Source of the DNA: Verrucomicrobiia bacterium
Lineage (GTDB): Bacteria > Verrucomicrobiota > Verrucomicrobiia > Limisphaerales > JADLHS01
Assembly: GCA_011525685.1 (NCBI GenBank)
Contig: WYBW01000020.1
Span: 1 to 64,000, forward strand
Direction of reading: 5' to 3'
Length of the DNA: 64,000 nt
Shown: positions 15,951-25,519 of the stretch, one piece after another
How positions within the stretch are numbered: the first letter of the stretch is position 1
Layout: every line of letters begins with the position of its first letter
Notes under the pieces: generated by a model
What the model saw: only the letters and a program-made list of their open reading frames with translations
Database searches by the model: none
Told to the model about the DNA's origin: nothing
Translations under genes and position numbers: made by a program

Positions 15951-16574
15951 TCAGGCAGTTGGCGGAATGGCCTGCGGCGGCTCGGGGGCTTTCACGGATT
16001 TAATTTCCAAGCCGCGGCTCTGGTAGATGTCTTCGCGGCGGCGCAGACTCAGGAGCGCGTGCAACGTGGCCTTGACCACATTGGCGGCGTTCTTCGAGCC
16101 GAGAGACTTGCTCAATACGTCCTTCACGCCGGCCGACTCCAACACCGCGCGCACGGTCTTGCCGGCGATGACGCCCGTGCCGGGCGAGGCGGGCCGCAAC
16201 AAAACCTTCGCGCCGCCGTATTCGTAGAGCACCTCGTGAGGGATGGTCGCGTCTTTGAGCGAAACGGAAACCATCTGGGTCCGCGCCAGTTCACCGCCGC
16301 GACGGATGGCGTCGGCCACCTCGCCGGCCTTGCCAAGACCGACTCCCACACGACCTTTCTTGTCGCCGACCACAACCAGGGCGCTGAAATTGAACCGGCG
16401 TCCGCCCTTCACCACCTTGGCGGAACGGTTGATGAACACGACCTTCTCGACGATTTCTTCCGCCGCCTGACCGTCCAGACCCGCCTCCGTCGGATCGGGC
16501 GCCGGGCGGCGCCGGCCGCGCGGACCGCGGGCAAATCGTTGTGTGTCGCCTTCGGATGGATTGATGTCAGCCAC
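15951..16574 (-). CDS. rpsE: 30S ribosomal protein S5
   Basis: The 207-aa protein has the double-stranded RNA-binding fold of S5 ([39 protein letters not shown]) and the second domain [21 protein letters not shown]5 contributes to decoding accuracy at the mRNA entry. A 40-residue charged N-terminal extension ([20 protein letters not shown]) is longer than in E. coli. Confidence 0.97.
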   Translation of the reverse strand: MADINPSEGDTQRFARGPRGRRRPAPDPTEAGLDGQAAEEIVEKVVFINRSAKVVKGGRRFNFSALVVVGDKKGRVGVGLGKAGEVADAIRRGGELARTQMVSVSLKDATIPHEVLYEYGGAKVLLRPASPGTGVIAGKTVRAVLESAGVKDVLSKSLGSKNAANVVKATLHALLSLRRREDIYQSRGLEIKSVKAPEPPQAIPPTA

Positions 16575-16588
16575 AGTTTTGTTCTCCG

Positions 16589-17002
16589 TTAAAATTGCAG
16601 ACCCGCCTGGCGGGCGGCATCGGCCAGCGCGGCCAGTTTGCCCAACACGGGCGTGGATTCCTGGCCCTTTTCCTCCCGGCCCTTGGACCAGTGGTAGCGC
16701 GCGCCGCCCCGGTCGAATACCACCGCCTTGATGCCCTTGGCCAGCGCGGTTTCCGCGGCCAGTTTGCCCACCACCTTCGCGCTGGCCACGTTGGCGGCCA
16801 GATTTTCCCGGTCCGGCGTGGCCTTGGCGCGCGTGGACGCGGAGGCCAGCGTGCGGCCCGCGGTGTCGTCAATGAACTGCACGTAAATGTGCTCGTTGGT
16901 GAAGCGCACGCTCATGCGCGGGCGTTCGCTGGTGCCGCGCACCTTCTTGCGCACACGCCAGTGGCGCAGTTTCGCGAGTTGATTTTTCTTGTCCGTTCTC
17001 AT
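16589..17002 (-). CDS. rplR: 50S ribosomal protein L18
   Basis: The protein binds 5S rRNA with L5. [20 protein letters not shown] and [20 protein letters not shown] are diagnostic. At 137 aa it is about 18 residues longer than usual because of an insert around [16 protein letters not shown] before the C-terminal [12 protein letters not shown]. Confidence 0.96.
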   Translation of the reverse strand: MRTDKKNQLAKLRHWRVRKKVRGTSERPRMSVRFTNEHIYVQFIDDTAGRTLASASTRAKATPDRENLAANVASAKVVGKLAAETALAKGIKAVVFDRGGARYHWSKGREEKGQESTPVLGKLAALADAARQAGLQF

Positions 17003-17044
17003 GGCAATGTTTCACGGATTTGGCCGTGAACTCAAAAGTCAACG

Positions 17045-17581
17045 CTACTGAACCGTCTTGCCTTCCTTGCGCTGGACGTGTTCGCCCGCATAGCGCACGC
17101 CCTTACCCTTGTAGGGTTCGGGCGGATAGAAGCCGCGAATCTCCGCGGCCACCTGGCCGACCACCCGCTTGTCCGGTCCTTCGATGGTCAGTTTGGTGTT
17201 TTCCTCGACCGTCACTTTGACCTGGTCGGGAATCGGATAATTGATGGGATGCGAATAGCCGAGCAGGAGATTGACCACCTTGCCCTGCACGGCGGCCTTG
17301 AAGCCGACGCCTTGAATCTCCAGCTTTTTCACAAAACCATCGCTGACGCCTTTGACCATGTTGTTGACCAAAGCCCGGCTCAAGCCGTGCAGCGCCTTGG
17401 CTTGCGAGTCTTCGCCCGCGCGGCTAACGACGATCTTGCCATCCTCAACTTTGAGATTCATGCGCTTGGGCAGGTCCCAGTCCAGTTTTCCCTTCGGTCC
17501 TTCGACCACGACCTTCTGGCCCTTGACCTCCACCTTCACCTTCGGCGGAATGACAATCGGTTGTTTTCCAATTCGCGACAT
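17045..17581 (-). CDS. rplF: 50S ribosomal protein L6
   Basis: The 178-aa protein has two tandem L6 folds. It begins MSRIGKQPIVIPPKVKVEVK and ends with the conserved RGFYPPEPYKGKGVRYAGE block close to the factor-binding site. It follows rpsH and precedes rplR in spc-operon order. Confidence 0.97.
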   Translation of the reverse strand: MSRIGKQPIVIPPKVKVEVKGQKVVVEGPKGKLDWDLPKRMNLKVEDGKIVVSRAGEDSQAKALHGLSRALVNNMVKGVSDGFVKKLEIQGVGFKAAVQGKVVNLLLGYSHPINYPIPDQVKVTVEENTKLTIEGPDKRVVGQVAAEIRGFYPPEPYKGKGVRYAGEHVQRKEGKTVQ

Positions 17582-17617
17582 GGCTTCGTTAAATGATTGA
17601 GTGGTTGAGTCGTTCGA

Positions 17618-18004
17618 TCACCAGATGTAGCAGACCACCTCGCCTCCGAGGTTTTTCTTGCGAGCCTGCACGCCGGTCATCAGGCCTTCGGAGGTGGAAA
17701 TCACCGCCACGCCCAGCCCTCCGCGCACGCGCGGGATTTCGGTGGCACCGACGTAATGACGCAGCCCGGGTTTGCTGATGCGGCGCAGGCCCTCGATCAC
17801 CGTCTTCTTGCCCTGATACTTGAGCCGGATGTTGAGGGTCTTGATGGTCTTGCCCTCGACCGCCACGTCCGCGACGTAGCCTTCCTGCTTGAGGATGCGC
17901 GCGATGCTTTCCTTCATGCGCGAATGGGGCACCTCGACCACCGGGCGCAGCGCCTGACCGCCATTGCGAATGCGCGTCAACATGTCTGAAATCGGATCAA
18001 CCAT
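17618..18004 (-). CDS. rpsH: 30S ribosomal protein S8
   Basis: The 128-aa rRNA-binding protein begins MVDPISDMLTRIRNGGQALR and carries the C-terminal RVRGGLGVAVISTSEGLMTG motif that contacts helix 21 of 16S rRNA. In E. coli S8 represses the spc operon; I cannot identify a target here. Confidence 0.97.
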   Translation of the reverse strand: MVDPISDMLTRIRNGGQALRPVVEVPHSRMKESIARILKQEGYVADVAVEGKTIKTLNIRLKYQGKKTVIEGLRRISKPGLRHYVGATEIPRVRGGLGVAVISTSEGLMTGVQARKKNLGGEVVCYIW

Positions 18005-18034
18005 ACCTGGGCTTTAATCTTGGAGGTTATCGGC

Positions 18035-18304
18035 TCACCAACTGGCTTTCACCACGCCGGGGATCAGGCCGTTCAGCGCGGCCTCGCGGAACGTGAGGCG
18101 GGAGCAGCCAAACTTGCGCAGATACCCATGCCGGCGTCCGCTCATCGAGCAGCGGTTCACCAATCGCGACGGGCTCGCGTCCCGCGGCAGCTTCGCCAGC
18201 CCCGCGTAATCGCGCTTCGCCTTCAACTCGGCGCGCTTGGCGGCGTACTTCTTGACCGTCTCCTGCTTGCGCTTGTTGCGCTCAAACCATGCTTTCTTGG
18301 CCAT
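18035..18304 (-). CDS. rpsN: 30S ribosomal protein S14, zinc-independent type
   Basis: The 89-aa protein reads [20 protein letters not shown] with the conserved [19 protein letters not shown] and ends IPGVVKASW. Only two cysteines are present and the CxxC pairs of the short zinc form are missing, so it is the long type, somewhat shorter than the 101-aa E. coli protein. It lies between rplE and rpsH. Confidence 0.96.
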   Translation of the reverse strand: MAKKAWFERNKRKQETVKKYAAKRAELKAKRDYAGLAKLPRDASPSRLVNRCSMSGRRHGYLRKFGCSRLTFREAALNGLIPGVVKASW

Positions 18305-18366
18305 AATCTGTTTTTCTTGTCCTCCTTGCTCGCCCTTGAATCTCGGTCACGAGGAGGAGGATCAAC

Positions 18367-18912
18367 TCATTTTGCTTCGGCAAACGGGAAACCCATCAAC
18401 TTCAACAGGTCCAAGGCTTCGTTGTCCTTCCGGGCGCTGGTCACAATTGTGATGTCCATGCCCTGGGTCCGTTTGATCTTGTCCAGTTCGATTTCTGGGA
18501 AAATGGTCTGGTCCGCCACCCCGAAGGTGTAATTGCCCCGGCCATCGAACTTCCGGGGAGACAACCCTCGGAAGTCGCGAATCCGCGGCAGCGTCACCGA
18601 GACCAGCCGGTCAAAGAACTCATACATCGCCTCCCGGCGCAACGTGACGCGACAGCCGATGGGCTGGTTGAGCCGCAACTTGAAGTTCGCGATGTTATGC
18701 CGCGACTTGCTGATGGCGGCCTTGCGGCCCGTGATCAAGGCCAGGTCCTTGGCCGCGTCCTCGACCGCCGTCTTCTCGAGCGAGGCGCTGACGCCCATGT
18801 TCACCACGATTTTCTCCATTCGCGGAATCTGGTGGACATTGGTGTAGCGGTGCTTCTCTTTGAGCGCCGGCACCACTTCGTTCACGTATTTGTTGTAAAG
18901 TCTGGCTTTCAT
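18367..18912 (-). CDS. rplE: 50S ribosomal protein L5
   Basis: The 181-aa 5S rRNA-binding protein forms a bridge to S13. RMEKIVVNMGVSASLEKTAV, ITGRKAAISKSRHNIANFKL, and RDFRGLSPRKFDGRGNYTFG are standard L5 blocks. A 68-base spacer carrying a short repeat separates it from rplX. Confidence 0.97.
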   Translation of the reverse strand: MKARLYNKYVNEVVPALKEKHRYTNVHQIPRMEKIVVNMGVSASLEKTAVEDAAKDLALITGRKAAISKSRHNIANFKLRLNQPIGCRVTLRREAMYEFFDRLVSVTLPRIRDFRGLSPRKFDGRGNYTFGVADQTIFPEIELDKIKRTQGMDITIVTSARKDNEALDLLKLMGFPFAEAK

Positions 18913-18937
18913 CTCACTTCGCCACGGATTTTGCCGT

Positions 18938-18980
18938 GACTGACAATCTCAATCTTGATCTTTATCCTGATCTCCAATCT
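18938..18980. repeat. GATTAAG/AATCTTGATC simple repeat between rplX and rplE
   Basis: The spacer reads CAATCTCAATCTTGATC and then TTTATCCTGATCTCCAATCT, degenerate iterations of the same unit that lies at 13993-14060. It interrupts an otherwise tightly packed operon. Confidence 0.45.
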
Positions 18981-19259
18981 CTAAGCTGTGGCCGCGGCCC
19001 CGCCCCGTTTGGCCGCGCGGGCGTCAAACCGGTCCGCCTTCATCACGTTGGAGAGGTGAATTGTCCCTTCGCGCTCGACGATGGCGCCCTGCGGATGCTG
19101 CTGGCTCTTGCGCATGTGCCGCTTGATCATGCGCGCCCCCTCCACGATGACTCGGCCCTTCTTGGCATTGACGGCGATGATCCGCCCGCGCTTGCCCTTG
19201 TCCGCGCCGGCAATCACCACCACCTCGTCGCCCTTTTTTACGTGTGCAGAATTGGCCAT
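18981..19259 (-). CDS. rplX: 50S ribosomal protein L24
   Basis: The 92-aa KOW-domain protein ([20 protein letters not shown]) initiates large-subunit assembly. Its last residues are an Ala-rich stretch ([13 protein letters not shown]). It follows rplN by four bases. Confidence 0.96.
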   Translation of the reverse strand: MANSAHVKKGDEVVVIAGADKGKRGRIIAVNAKKGRVIVEGARMIKRHMRKSQQHPQGAIVEREGTIHLSNVMKADRFDARAAKRGGAAATA

Positions 19260-19263
19260 AACT

Positions 19264-19629
19264 TCAAATCACTTCCGGCGCCAGCGAGATGATCTTCATA
19301 AACTTCTTCTCGCGCAACTCGCGCGCCACCGGCCCGAAGATGCGCGTGCCCTTCGGATTGTGCTCGGCGTCAATGATCACCACCGCGTTGCTGTCAAATC
19401 GCAGATACGAGCCGTCATTACGACGAATGGCCTTGCGGGTGCGAACGATCACCGCGTTGTGAACCTCGCCCTTCTTCACCTGCCCGTCCGGCGCGGCGTC
19501 CTTTATGTGGACCTTGATGACGTCGCCAATGCCCGCATAGCGCTGGTTGCGGCCCAGCACCCCGATGGCCCAAGCCACCTTGGCCCCGGTGTTGTCCGCC
19601 ACGTCCAGATGAGATCGTACTTGTAACAT
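19264..19629 (-). CDS. rplN: 50S ribosomal protein L14
   Basis: The 121-aa protein starts at the ATG at 19629 ([20 protein letters not shown]), with GAGGG just upstream inside the rpsQ-rplN junction; a longer open frame to 19680 is not conserved. [20 protein letters not shown] and the final [12 protein letters not shown] confirm L14, which forms an intersubunit bridge. Confidence 0.97.
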   Translation of the reverse strand: MLQVRSHLDVADNTGAKVAWAIGVLGRNQRYAGIGDVIKVHIKDAAPDGQVKKGEVHNAVIVRTRKAIRRNDGSYLRFDSNAVVIIDAEHNPKGTRIFGPVARELREKKFMKIISLAPEVI

Positions 19630-19639
19630 AAACCCTCGC

Positions 19640-19942
19640 TCAGGCCGCCGGGCGCTCCACGCCGCTGCCGCGGTCCACAATTTCCATCAACCGCCAGCGC
19701 TTGGTCCGCGACAACGGGCGGGTTTCCTCGATGCGCACGCGGTCGCCCACCTTCGCCTCCGACTTTTCGTCGTGGGCGTAAAACTTCTTGTAAGCCGTGA
19801 CGACCTTCTTGAAGCGCGGATGCGGAAAGCGCCGCTCGACCCGCACCACGATGGTCTTGGCCATCTTGTTGGAAATGACCTCGCCGGTGCGCTGCTTGCG
19901 GTTGCCGCGCGGGGTCTCGGTTGTCTTGACAGTTTCAGCCAT
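19640..19942 (-). CDS. rpsQ: 30S ribosomal protein S17
   Basis: The OB-fold protein of about 100 aa has the core [20 protein letters not shown] and [20 protein letters not shown] followed by [13 protein letters not shown]. It has short extra residues at both ends compared with E. coli. It lies between rpmC and rplN. Confidence 0.96.
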   Translation of the reverse strand: MAETVKTTETPRGNRKQRTGEVISNKMAKTIVVRVERRFPHPRFKKVVTAYKKFYAHDEKSEAKVGDRVRIEETRPLSRTKRWRLMEIVDRGSGVERPAA

Positions 19943-19950
19943 ACAAAATC

Positions 19951-20148
19951 CTATGCCGCCTGGTTGCGAAGCTGGGAAATTCGCGTCTCCAGCCGGGCAA
20001 TGTCCCGTCGCAGCGTGCGCAGCCGCGCCGGTTTCTCCAACTGGGCGCTGGCCTGTTGCAGCCGCAGGTTGAACATCTCCTGGCGCAGGTCGCGGCTCTT
20101 GGCCGTCAATTCCACCAGGGTCATGTCTTTGGTTTCCGAAAATTTCAT
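19951..20148 (-). CDS. rpmC: 50S ribosomal protein L29
   Basis: The 65-aa helical protein matches L29 through its two antiparallel helices ([38 protein letters not shown]). It sits near the nascent-chain exit, where it helps dock trigger factor and SRP. Confidence 0.95.
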   Translation of the reverse strand: MKFSETKDMTLVELTAKSRDLRQEMFNLRLQQASAQLEKPARLRTLRRDIARLETRISQLRNQAA

Positions 20149-20164
20149 AGCCTGACCTTCCTGC

Positions 20165-20584
20165 CTAGCCCATCCGATGCCGCGAAATGAATTTGGTCTT
20201 GATCGGCAGCTTGGTCGCCGCCAGCCGCAGCGACTCGCGCGCTATGGCCTCGGTCACTCCGTCCACCTCAAACAGCACATTGGCCGGGCGAATCACCGCC
20301 ACCCAGGACTCCAGCGGCCCCTTGCCCTTGCCCATCCGAGTCTCCAGCGGCTTCTTGGTGAAGGACTTTTGCGGGAAGATGCGAATCCACATCTTGCCGT
20401 GCCGCTTCATGTTGCGGGCGATGGCCACGCGCGCGGCCTCGATCTGCTTGGTGTCCAGCCAGCAGCGTTCCAACGACATCAATCCGTACTCGCCAAACGC
20501 CACCGTGCTGCCACGGTAGGCCAGCCCCGCGCGATTTCCGCGGTGCATCTTGCGGTACTTCACTCTTTCCGGCATCAACGGCAT
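20165..20584 (-). CDS. rplP: 50S ribosomal protein L16
   Basis: The 139-aa protein begins [20 protein letters not shown] with AAAGGAAA about nine bases upstream. It includes [20 protein letters not shown] and [20 protein letters not shown], the loops reaching the A-site tRNA. It lies between rpsC and rpmC. Confidence 0.97.
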   Translation of the reverse strand: MPLMPERVKYRKMHRGNRAGLAYRGSTVAFGEYGLMSLERCWLDTKQIEAARVAIARNMKRHGKMWIRIFPQKSFTKKPLETRMGKGKGPLESWVAVIRPANVLFEVDGVTEAIARESLRLAATKLPIKTKFISRHRMG

Positions 20585-20605
20585 GACAAAATTTCCTTTC
20601 CTCGC

Positions 20606-21268
20606 TTAATTGGCGGCCGCCTCGGCGGCCGCGGCTTTCTGCGGTTTCGTATCGCCTTTGCAAATCCAGCACTTGACCCCGAGCTTGCCGTAAAGCGTGT
20701 GCGCCTCGGCAAAACCGTAATCAATGTTCGCCCGCAGGGTGTGCAGCGGCACCCGACCCCAGTGATACATCTCCACGCGCGCCAGCTCGGCGCCGCCCAG
20801 CCGGCCCGCGCAACGAATCTTGATTCCCTCCGCGCCGTTGTCCCGGGCCGTTTGCAGCGCCTTCTTCATCGCGCGCCGAAATGAAACGCGGCGTTCCAAT
20901 TGGAGCGCCACGTTCTCGGCCACAAGCTGGGCATCAATCTCGGGCTGTTTGACCTCAATGATGTCCACGTAAATTTCCTTGCCCGTCATCTTGCTCAATT
21001 CTTCCTTGATCTTGTCAATCTCCGCGCCCTTGCGTCCGATGACCACCCCGGGCCGCGCGGTGAGAATGGTGATGCGGCAACGGCTGGCGGCGCGTTCGAT
21101 CAAAATCTTCGGCACGGACGCCGACTCGAGCTTCTTCTTGAGCAGCTCGCGAATCTGGCGATCTTCGCTGAGCAGCGTCCCGAATTCCTTCTTGCCGGCG
21201 TACCACTTGGAACGCCAGTCGCGATTGACCGCGACGCGCAGACCGACTGGATTGGTTTTTTGGCCCAT
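20606..21268 (-). CDS. rpsC: 30S ribosomal protein S3
   Basis: The 220-aa protein starts at the ATG at 21268 ([20 protein letters not shown]); the open frame continues upstream but without conservation. A KH domain ([19 protein letters not shown]) is followed by the C-terminal block [10 protein letters not shown]-like residues. S3 forms part of the mRNA entry channel. The last ten residues are an Ala-rich tail. Confidence 0.96.
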   Translation of the reverse strand: MGQKTNPVGLRVAVNRDWRSKWYAGKKEFGTLLSEDRQIRELLKKKLESASVPKILIERAASRCRITILTARPGVVIGRKGAEIDKIKEELSKMTGKEIYVDIIEVKQPEIDAQLVAENVALQLERRVSFRRAMKKALQTARDNGAEGIKIRCAGRLGGAELARVEMYHWGRVPLHTLRANIDYGFAEAHTLYGKLGVKCWICKGDTKPQKAAAAEAAAN

Positions 21269-21273
21269 ACGGA

Positions 21274-21627
21274 TTACTCGTCTGATAACACGATGCGGAT
21301 GTGGCTGCGGCGCTTGAGGATCGGCCCCGCCGAACCGCGCGCCTTGGGCGTGAAACGCTTGATGATCATGGCCTTGCCGGCCACCGCCTCCTTCACCCAC
21401 AAGTTGTCCGTGCGCAGGCCCTTGTATTCCTGCTTGTGTTCCTTGAGATCGTCGGCGTTGGCGATGGCCGACTTGAGCGTCTTGGCCACGAACCGGGCCG
21501 ACTTGCGCGGCACCTCCTGCAACACCGCCTGCGCCTCCAGCGCCGGCAGCCCCTGAATCTGGCGCACGACCTCGCGCACCTTCTGCGGCGACATCGGCAC
21601 GTTTTTCATGATCGCTTGAACTTGCAT
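21274..21627 (-). CDS. rplV: 50S ribosomal protein L22
   Basis: The 117-aa protein has the L22 helices ([38 protein letters not shown]) and the hairpin that reaches into the exit tunnel, with the conserved [20 protein letters not shown]. It follows rpsS by one base. Confidence 0.97.
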   Translation of the reverse strand: MQVQAIMKNVPMSPQKVREVVRQIQGLPALEAQAVLQEVPRKSARFVAKTLKSAIANADDLKEHKQEYKGLRTDNLWVKEAVAGKAMIIKRFTPKARGSAGPILKRRSHIRIVLSDE

Positions 21628-21628
21628 G

Positions 21629-21910
21629 TTACTTCGCCTCCGCCTTGGCCGTATGCGCGCCGTGTTTCTTGAACGTTCGCGTGGGGGAAAACTCCCCGAG
21701 CCGGTGGCCCACCATGTTTTCCGTCACGAACACCGGGTTGAAAATCTTCCCGTTGTGGACATTGAACGTCAGCCCCACGAAATCCGGAGTGATCATCGAA
21801 CGCCGCGACCACGTCTTGATCGGCGACTTGGACTTCGTGTCCTTCGCCTTCCGGATTTTTTCCAGCAGGTGATGCTCGACAAACGGACCTTTTTTGATGG
21901 AACGCCCCAT
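21629..21910 (-). CDS. rpsS: 30S ribosomal protein S19
   Basis: The 93-aa protein begins [20 protein letters not shown] and has [20 protein letters not shown] and the [19 protein letters not shown] block. It works with S13 in the head of the small subunit. It lies six bases after rplB. Confidence 0.97.
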   Translation of the reverse strand: MGRSIKKGPFVEHHLLEKIRKAKDTKSKSPIKTWSRRSMITPDFVGLTFNVHNGKIFNPVFVTENMVGHRLGEFSPTRTFKKHGAHTAKAEAK

Positions 21911-21916
21911 AGCTGC

Positions 21917-22771
21917 TTACTTGTTCTTCATCGGCCGGCCATCGCGACGCACGACGATGAAGCGGTTCGAATGTTTCTTCTTGTGCCGGGTCTTGTAACC
22001 CTTCGCGAGCAAACCCCACGGCGAGGTCAACTGCTGCCAACCGCCGCCCGACTTCGATTTGCCGGCGCCGCCGCCGTTTGGGTGATCCACCGGATTGCGC
22101 GTCACCCCGCGATTGATCGGGCGGATGCCGCGATGCCGCGAGCGGCCGGCCTTGCCGAGAATGACGTTCTCGTGCTCCGTATTGCCGACCTGGCCGATGG
22201 TGGCATAACAGTTTTCGTTGACCCGGCGGATTTCGCCCGAGGGCAGGCGGATTTGCGCGTACCCTTCGTCGCGCGACATCAACGTCGCCGCGCCGCCCGC
22301 CGTGCGCACCATCTGGGCGCCGCGACCGGGGATGAGTTCGATGTTGTGAATCGCCAGACCGACCGGGATGGACTTGAGCGGGAGACAATTCCCGATTTCC
22401 GGCGGAGCGGTCGGGCCGCTCACGACCTTGCCCCCCACTTGAATCCCACTGGGGGCGATGATGTAAGCCTTCTCGCCGTCCTGGTACTGCAGCAACGCCA
22501 GGCGCGCCGAGCGCATCGGATCGTATTCAATGGCGGACACGGTCGCCTCGACGCCGTGCTTGTTCCGCTTGAAATCCACCAGGCGGATCTTCTGCTTGTG
22601 CCCACCCCCGATGCCCCGCGCGGTCACGCGACCGTAGCAATTGCGCCCGCCGGTCTTCTTGCGAATCTCGACCAGGCTCTTCTCGGGCTTGGTCTTCGTC
22701 ACATCGCTGTAATCAGCGAACGTGACGTAGCGCAAAGACGGCGTTAGCGGTCTAAAGGTTTTAACTGGCAT
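21917..22771 (-). CDS. rplB: 50S ribosomal protein L2
   Basis: The 284-aa protein of the peptidyl-transferase region shows KTFRPLTPSLRYVTFADYSD, the middle block VGNTEHENVILGKAGRSRHR, and PVDHPNGGGAGKSKSGGGW with the essential histidine region. It is the first gene of this operon. The four genes that normally precede it (rpsJ, rplC, rplD, rplW) are not in the upstream sequence. Confidence 0.97.
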   Translation of the reverse strand: MPVKTFRPLTPSLRYVTFADYSDVTKTKPEKSLVEIRKKTGGRNCYGRVTARGIGGGHKQKIRLVDFKRNKHGVEATVSAIEYDPMRSARLALLQYQDGEKAYIIAPSGIQVGGKVVSGPTAPPEIGNCLPLKSIPVGLAIHNIELIPGRGAQMVRTAGGAATLMSRDEGYAQIRLPSGEIRRVNENCYATIGQVGNTEHENVILGKAGRSRHRGIRPINRGVTRNPVDHPNGGGAGKSKSGGGWQQLTSPWGLLAKGYKTRHKKKHSNRFIVVRRDGRPMKNK

Positions 22772-22986
22772 AAATCAAAAATTCCAAGTCAGCAAAGCTT
22801 GGAGTCGGCGGACCATCATTCCTGTCCCCGGCGGGGATCAGTTATCGGCCCGCAGTCATGCTGTTCCCCGGCCCGGTGGCCAAGGGGCGCAAAAACTAGC
22901 AAAGCGGCCTCCGGGTGCAAGCGTTATTTTGAGAATTCTGGCGTCCTTCCGTAAACAAGCACCAAATACCCGGAAAGACCGGGCAA
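22772..22986. other. Gene-free leader region upstream of rplB
   Basis: Between rplB and the transporter remnant no reading frame resembles rplW or any other ribosomal gene. A promoter for the whole superoperon is expected here, but I could not choose convincing boxes. CCCGG (22969-22973) and CCGGG (22979-22983) make a short hairpin followed, on the minus strand, by TATTTGGTGCTTGTTT. This may be a leftover terminator of the decayed transporter gene. Confidence 0.4.
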
Positions 22987-23200
22987 CTACCGGAGCAGCA
23001 CCAGCACCCACCAGTGGCAAATCGAGATGATCGCGCCGATGCCGAACAAATCGAGCACCAGCCCGTGCCGAACACGATGGCGTTGGGCGGCGTGGACACC
23101 GGCAGCATGCACGCCAGCGACGCACGACGGCACGCCACCGCAGCACGCGGCACCGAATTGAACTGCGCGACTTTGGCCACTGCAGCGGCCACCTGACAGC
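22987..23200 (-). pseudogene. Remnant of the 3' end of an SLC13/DASS transporter gene
   Basis: About 210 bases are closely similar to the last part of the intact transporter gene at 25520-27049. On the minus strand the remnant reads LPVSTPPNAIVFGTG, loses frame, then resumes with CHWWV and its own stop TAG at 22987-22989. Relative to the intact gene, 34 bases are missing exactly between two copies of CAGCCCGTGCCG (25592-25603 and 25626-25637), as expected of slipped replication. Similarity fades upstream of about 23200. The final residues differ from the intact copy (LVLLR against PWVMR), so this was a diverged paralogue or an old duplicate. Confidence 0.85.
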
Positions 23201-23373
23201 GCCTCGCGAGCATTGTCTCATCACACATTGAACTTGGGTAACATGTACGGGGTATGGGCGTTGTCGTGGTCGCGGGCTGGGCGTTGGGCGCGGGGATTTG
23301 CCAAACCGCCACGCCAGTGCGTGGACCTTTCGTTCCATTTACCGGCACACAGCCACCACGTAGGGTGCGCGCC

Positions 23374-25386
23374 ATGCATCGAATTCTAGTCTTTATCTTG
23401 CTCTCTGGTTTTGGCCCGGGCTTTCCGGTTGGCTCACGGGCCGACGTGGTGCACCTCCCGCTCCGCAAGTTCGGATTGGGTGATCTGCTGCACGTGACCA
23501 TCTCGCCGGACGGACAATGGATGGCGACGGCCGGTTCGGGCGGCGCGTTTCTCTGGAATTTTCAAACTGGCACGATGCAGCATCGGCTCGAAGCTCATCA
23601 CGCGCGCGTCTCCGCCGTCTGTTTCTCGCCCGACGGTGCGGCGCTGCTCACGGGTGGGTTCGACCGCGTGATTCGTGCGTGGAAGGTGGAAACGGGCGAA
23701 GAGATTCGTTCCTTCACCGGCCACCTTGGTCCAATCTCGGACCTGGTCTTCTCGCCGGATGGGCAATCATTTGTCTCGGCAGGCGACAACACCGCGCGGG
23801 TCTGGTCGTTCAACACCGGCGAGTTGTTGCACACCTTGACCGTGCCGGGGGCGAGCATCACACGCGTCCTGTTCGCACCGGATACCAATCAAGTTGTGAC
23901 CGTGGATGGCGCGTGGACGAACAACGTCCGGGTTTGGGAACTGAACACCGGACAAACGGTTCGGAGTTTTGGCCATCTGGTTCAGGAACTGGCTTTCGTG
24001 GCCGGTGGCCATCTGGTGACCGCGGGCAGCGACCTTGCCGTGAAGGTCTGGAATATCGAAACCGCCGAGATCATTCGTCCGCTGACGGGCGCGACAAACA
24101 TGGTCATCGGATTGAGGGGCGACACGAGCAGCGCCCTGGCCATCGCCGGCTGCCACGATGGGCGGGTGATCACGTGGGACACTTCCACGGGGCAAATCAA
24201 GCATGACTTCTTCGGCGAACCGCTCGGGTCCATCGCGGTGATTCCCGGAACAAACCAGATTCTCACGGGACATCACAACAATCTGGTGCGCGTGAAGAAT
24301 CGCGAGGTCGGCGACCACCTGCGCGTCTTTGGCGGGCACACCACCAGCACAACCACCGGAGTTGGATTCTCTCCAGACGGACGCCATGTGGTCTCCGGCG
24401 GCATTGAGATATTCACGCGACTTTGGAATCGGACCAATGGGGCGCCGCATATCGTTTTGCCAGGGCATGGCGCCGGCACTCAGAGCGCCGCGTTTTCACC
24501 GCATGGCCACCTCATCCTCACCACATTTGGCGCGCCCGTTTATTCTGCGCGACTGTGGAATGCCGGGACCGGTTTGCTGGAACGCGAATTTATCGGCCAT
24601 ACCAGTTGGTTGCTTACCGCAGGGTTTTCGCCCGATGGCCAGCGCGTCGTGACCGGCGCCCAGGATGGAACCGCCCGTCTTTGGGATGTCGCGACGGGCG
24701 CACTCATTCGCACATTCGCGAGTCCTGGCAGCTTGATTCGTTCCGTGGCCGTCTCTGCCAATGGAATGTATCTCGCCAGCGGTGATACGGGCGGAATCGT
24801 TCGTTTGTGGAACACAACCGATGGTCAACAACTGCGCACCTTCGAGTTGAACGCCGGCGCGGTAACAAGCCTGGCGTTTTCGCCGGCGACAGGTGAATTG
24901 CTCGTCACGTGGGCGGATGGCTTTCTGCGCACGTATGATCCGGCCACGGGAAAATTGAAACTCGATTCCATTACGCCGGCCGCATTTCTGGAAACCGCGG
25001 CGTTCTCACCGGACGGCCGGTTCATTCTGGGTGGTGAGGGCTGGCCCACTTTCACGGCGCGCCTGTGGGATGCCGCCGATGGAAGAGAGCTCCGCGTCTT
25101 CGCCGGTCATGCCGCGCCAGTGAGTTCTGTTGCGTTCAACGCCACCGGCACGAGCATCCTCACGGGCAGCGACATCGTCCGGCTCTGGAGCATCGCCGAC
25201 ATCGCAGCGCGCTTGGAAGGCTGGCGTGGTCCCTCCGGTTTGGAATTGCGCTGGCACGCCGGCACACTTCAACACACCGCCAATGTGAACGGCCCGTGGC
25301 TTGACGTCACCAATGCCGTCAGCCCGTGGGTCGTGCCCACGGATCAACCCGCGGCGTTCTTTCGAGTGAAAGCAAGGGAGGAATGA
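23374..25386 (+). CDS. Secreted WD40-repeat protein with FFRV-type C-terminal tail
   Basis: The 670-aa protein starts at the ATG at 23374, which opens on a signal peptide (MHRILVFILLSGFGPGFPVG). At least twelve WD40 units follow, recognisable by FSPDGxxxxTGxxDxxxRxWxxxTG phrases (for example FSPDGAALLTGGFDRVIRAW and FSPDGQRVVTGAQDGTARLW), enough for two propellers. The last 50 residues (LELRWHAG to AAFFRVKAREE) are outside the propellers and resemble the tails of four other secreted proteins here. It likely binds partners outside the cytoplasm; no enzymatic domain is seen. It is flanked on both sides by transporter sequence on the other strand. Confidence 0.85.
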   Translation: MHRILVFILLSGFGPGFPVGSRADVVHLPLRKFGLGDLLHVTISPDGQWMATAGSGGAFLWNFQTGTMQHRLEAHHARVSAVCFSPDGAALLTGGFDRVIRAWKVETGEEIRSFTGHLGPISDLVFSPDGQSFVSAGDNTARVWSFNTGELLHTLTVPGASITRVLFAPDTNQVVTVDGAWTNNVRVWELNTGQTVRSFGHLVQELAFVAGGHLVTAGSDLAVKVWNIETAEIIRPLTGATNMVIGLRGDTSSALAIAGCHDGRVITWDTSTGQIKHDFFGEPLGSIAVIPGTNQILTGHHNNLVRVKNREVGDHLRVFGGHTTSTTTGVGFSPDGRHVVSGGIEIFTRLWNRTNGAPHIVLPGHGAGTQSAAFSPHGHLILTTFGAPVYSARLWNAGTGLLEREFIGHTSWLLTAGFSPDGQRVVTGAQDGTARLWDVATGALIRTFASPGSLIRSVAVSANGMYLASGDTGGIVRLWNTTDGQQLRTFELNAGAVTSLAFSPATGELLVTWADGFLRTYDPATGKLKLDSITPAAFLETAAFSPDGRFILGGEGWPTFTARLWDAADGRELRVFAGHAAPVSSVAFNATGTSILTGSDIVRLWSIADIAARLEGWRGPSGLELRWHAGTLQHTANVNGPWLDVTNAVSPWVVPTDQPAAFFRVKAREE

Positions 25387-25519
25387 GTTGAGCAGGTTCA
25401 GTGAAAGCCGGAAGTCTGCGTTTGAATCTGGCTGAACGGGCCTCTCGTCATCGCAGGAGGCGACCCAGCTCATCACTTCTTCACGGTGATTGTGGCGCCG
25501 GACTGCCTTGGTTTGCGTC

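Noticed and set aside
22772-23010. Possible rplW upstream of rplB
   Set aside because: Neither strand shows an L23-like frame; the region instead has spacer sequence and a transporter remnant.
25230-25386. Type IX secretion sorting domain on the WD40 protein
   Set aside because: The tail lacks the usual T9SS type A or B features I know, and no T9SS components are visible in the window; the family remains unassigned.
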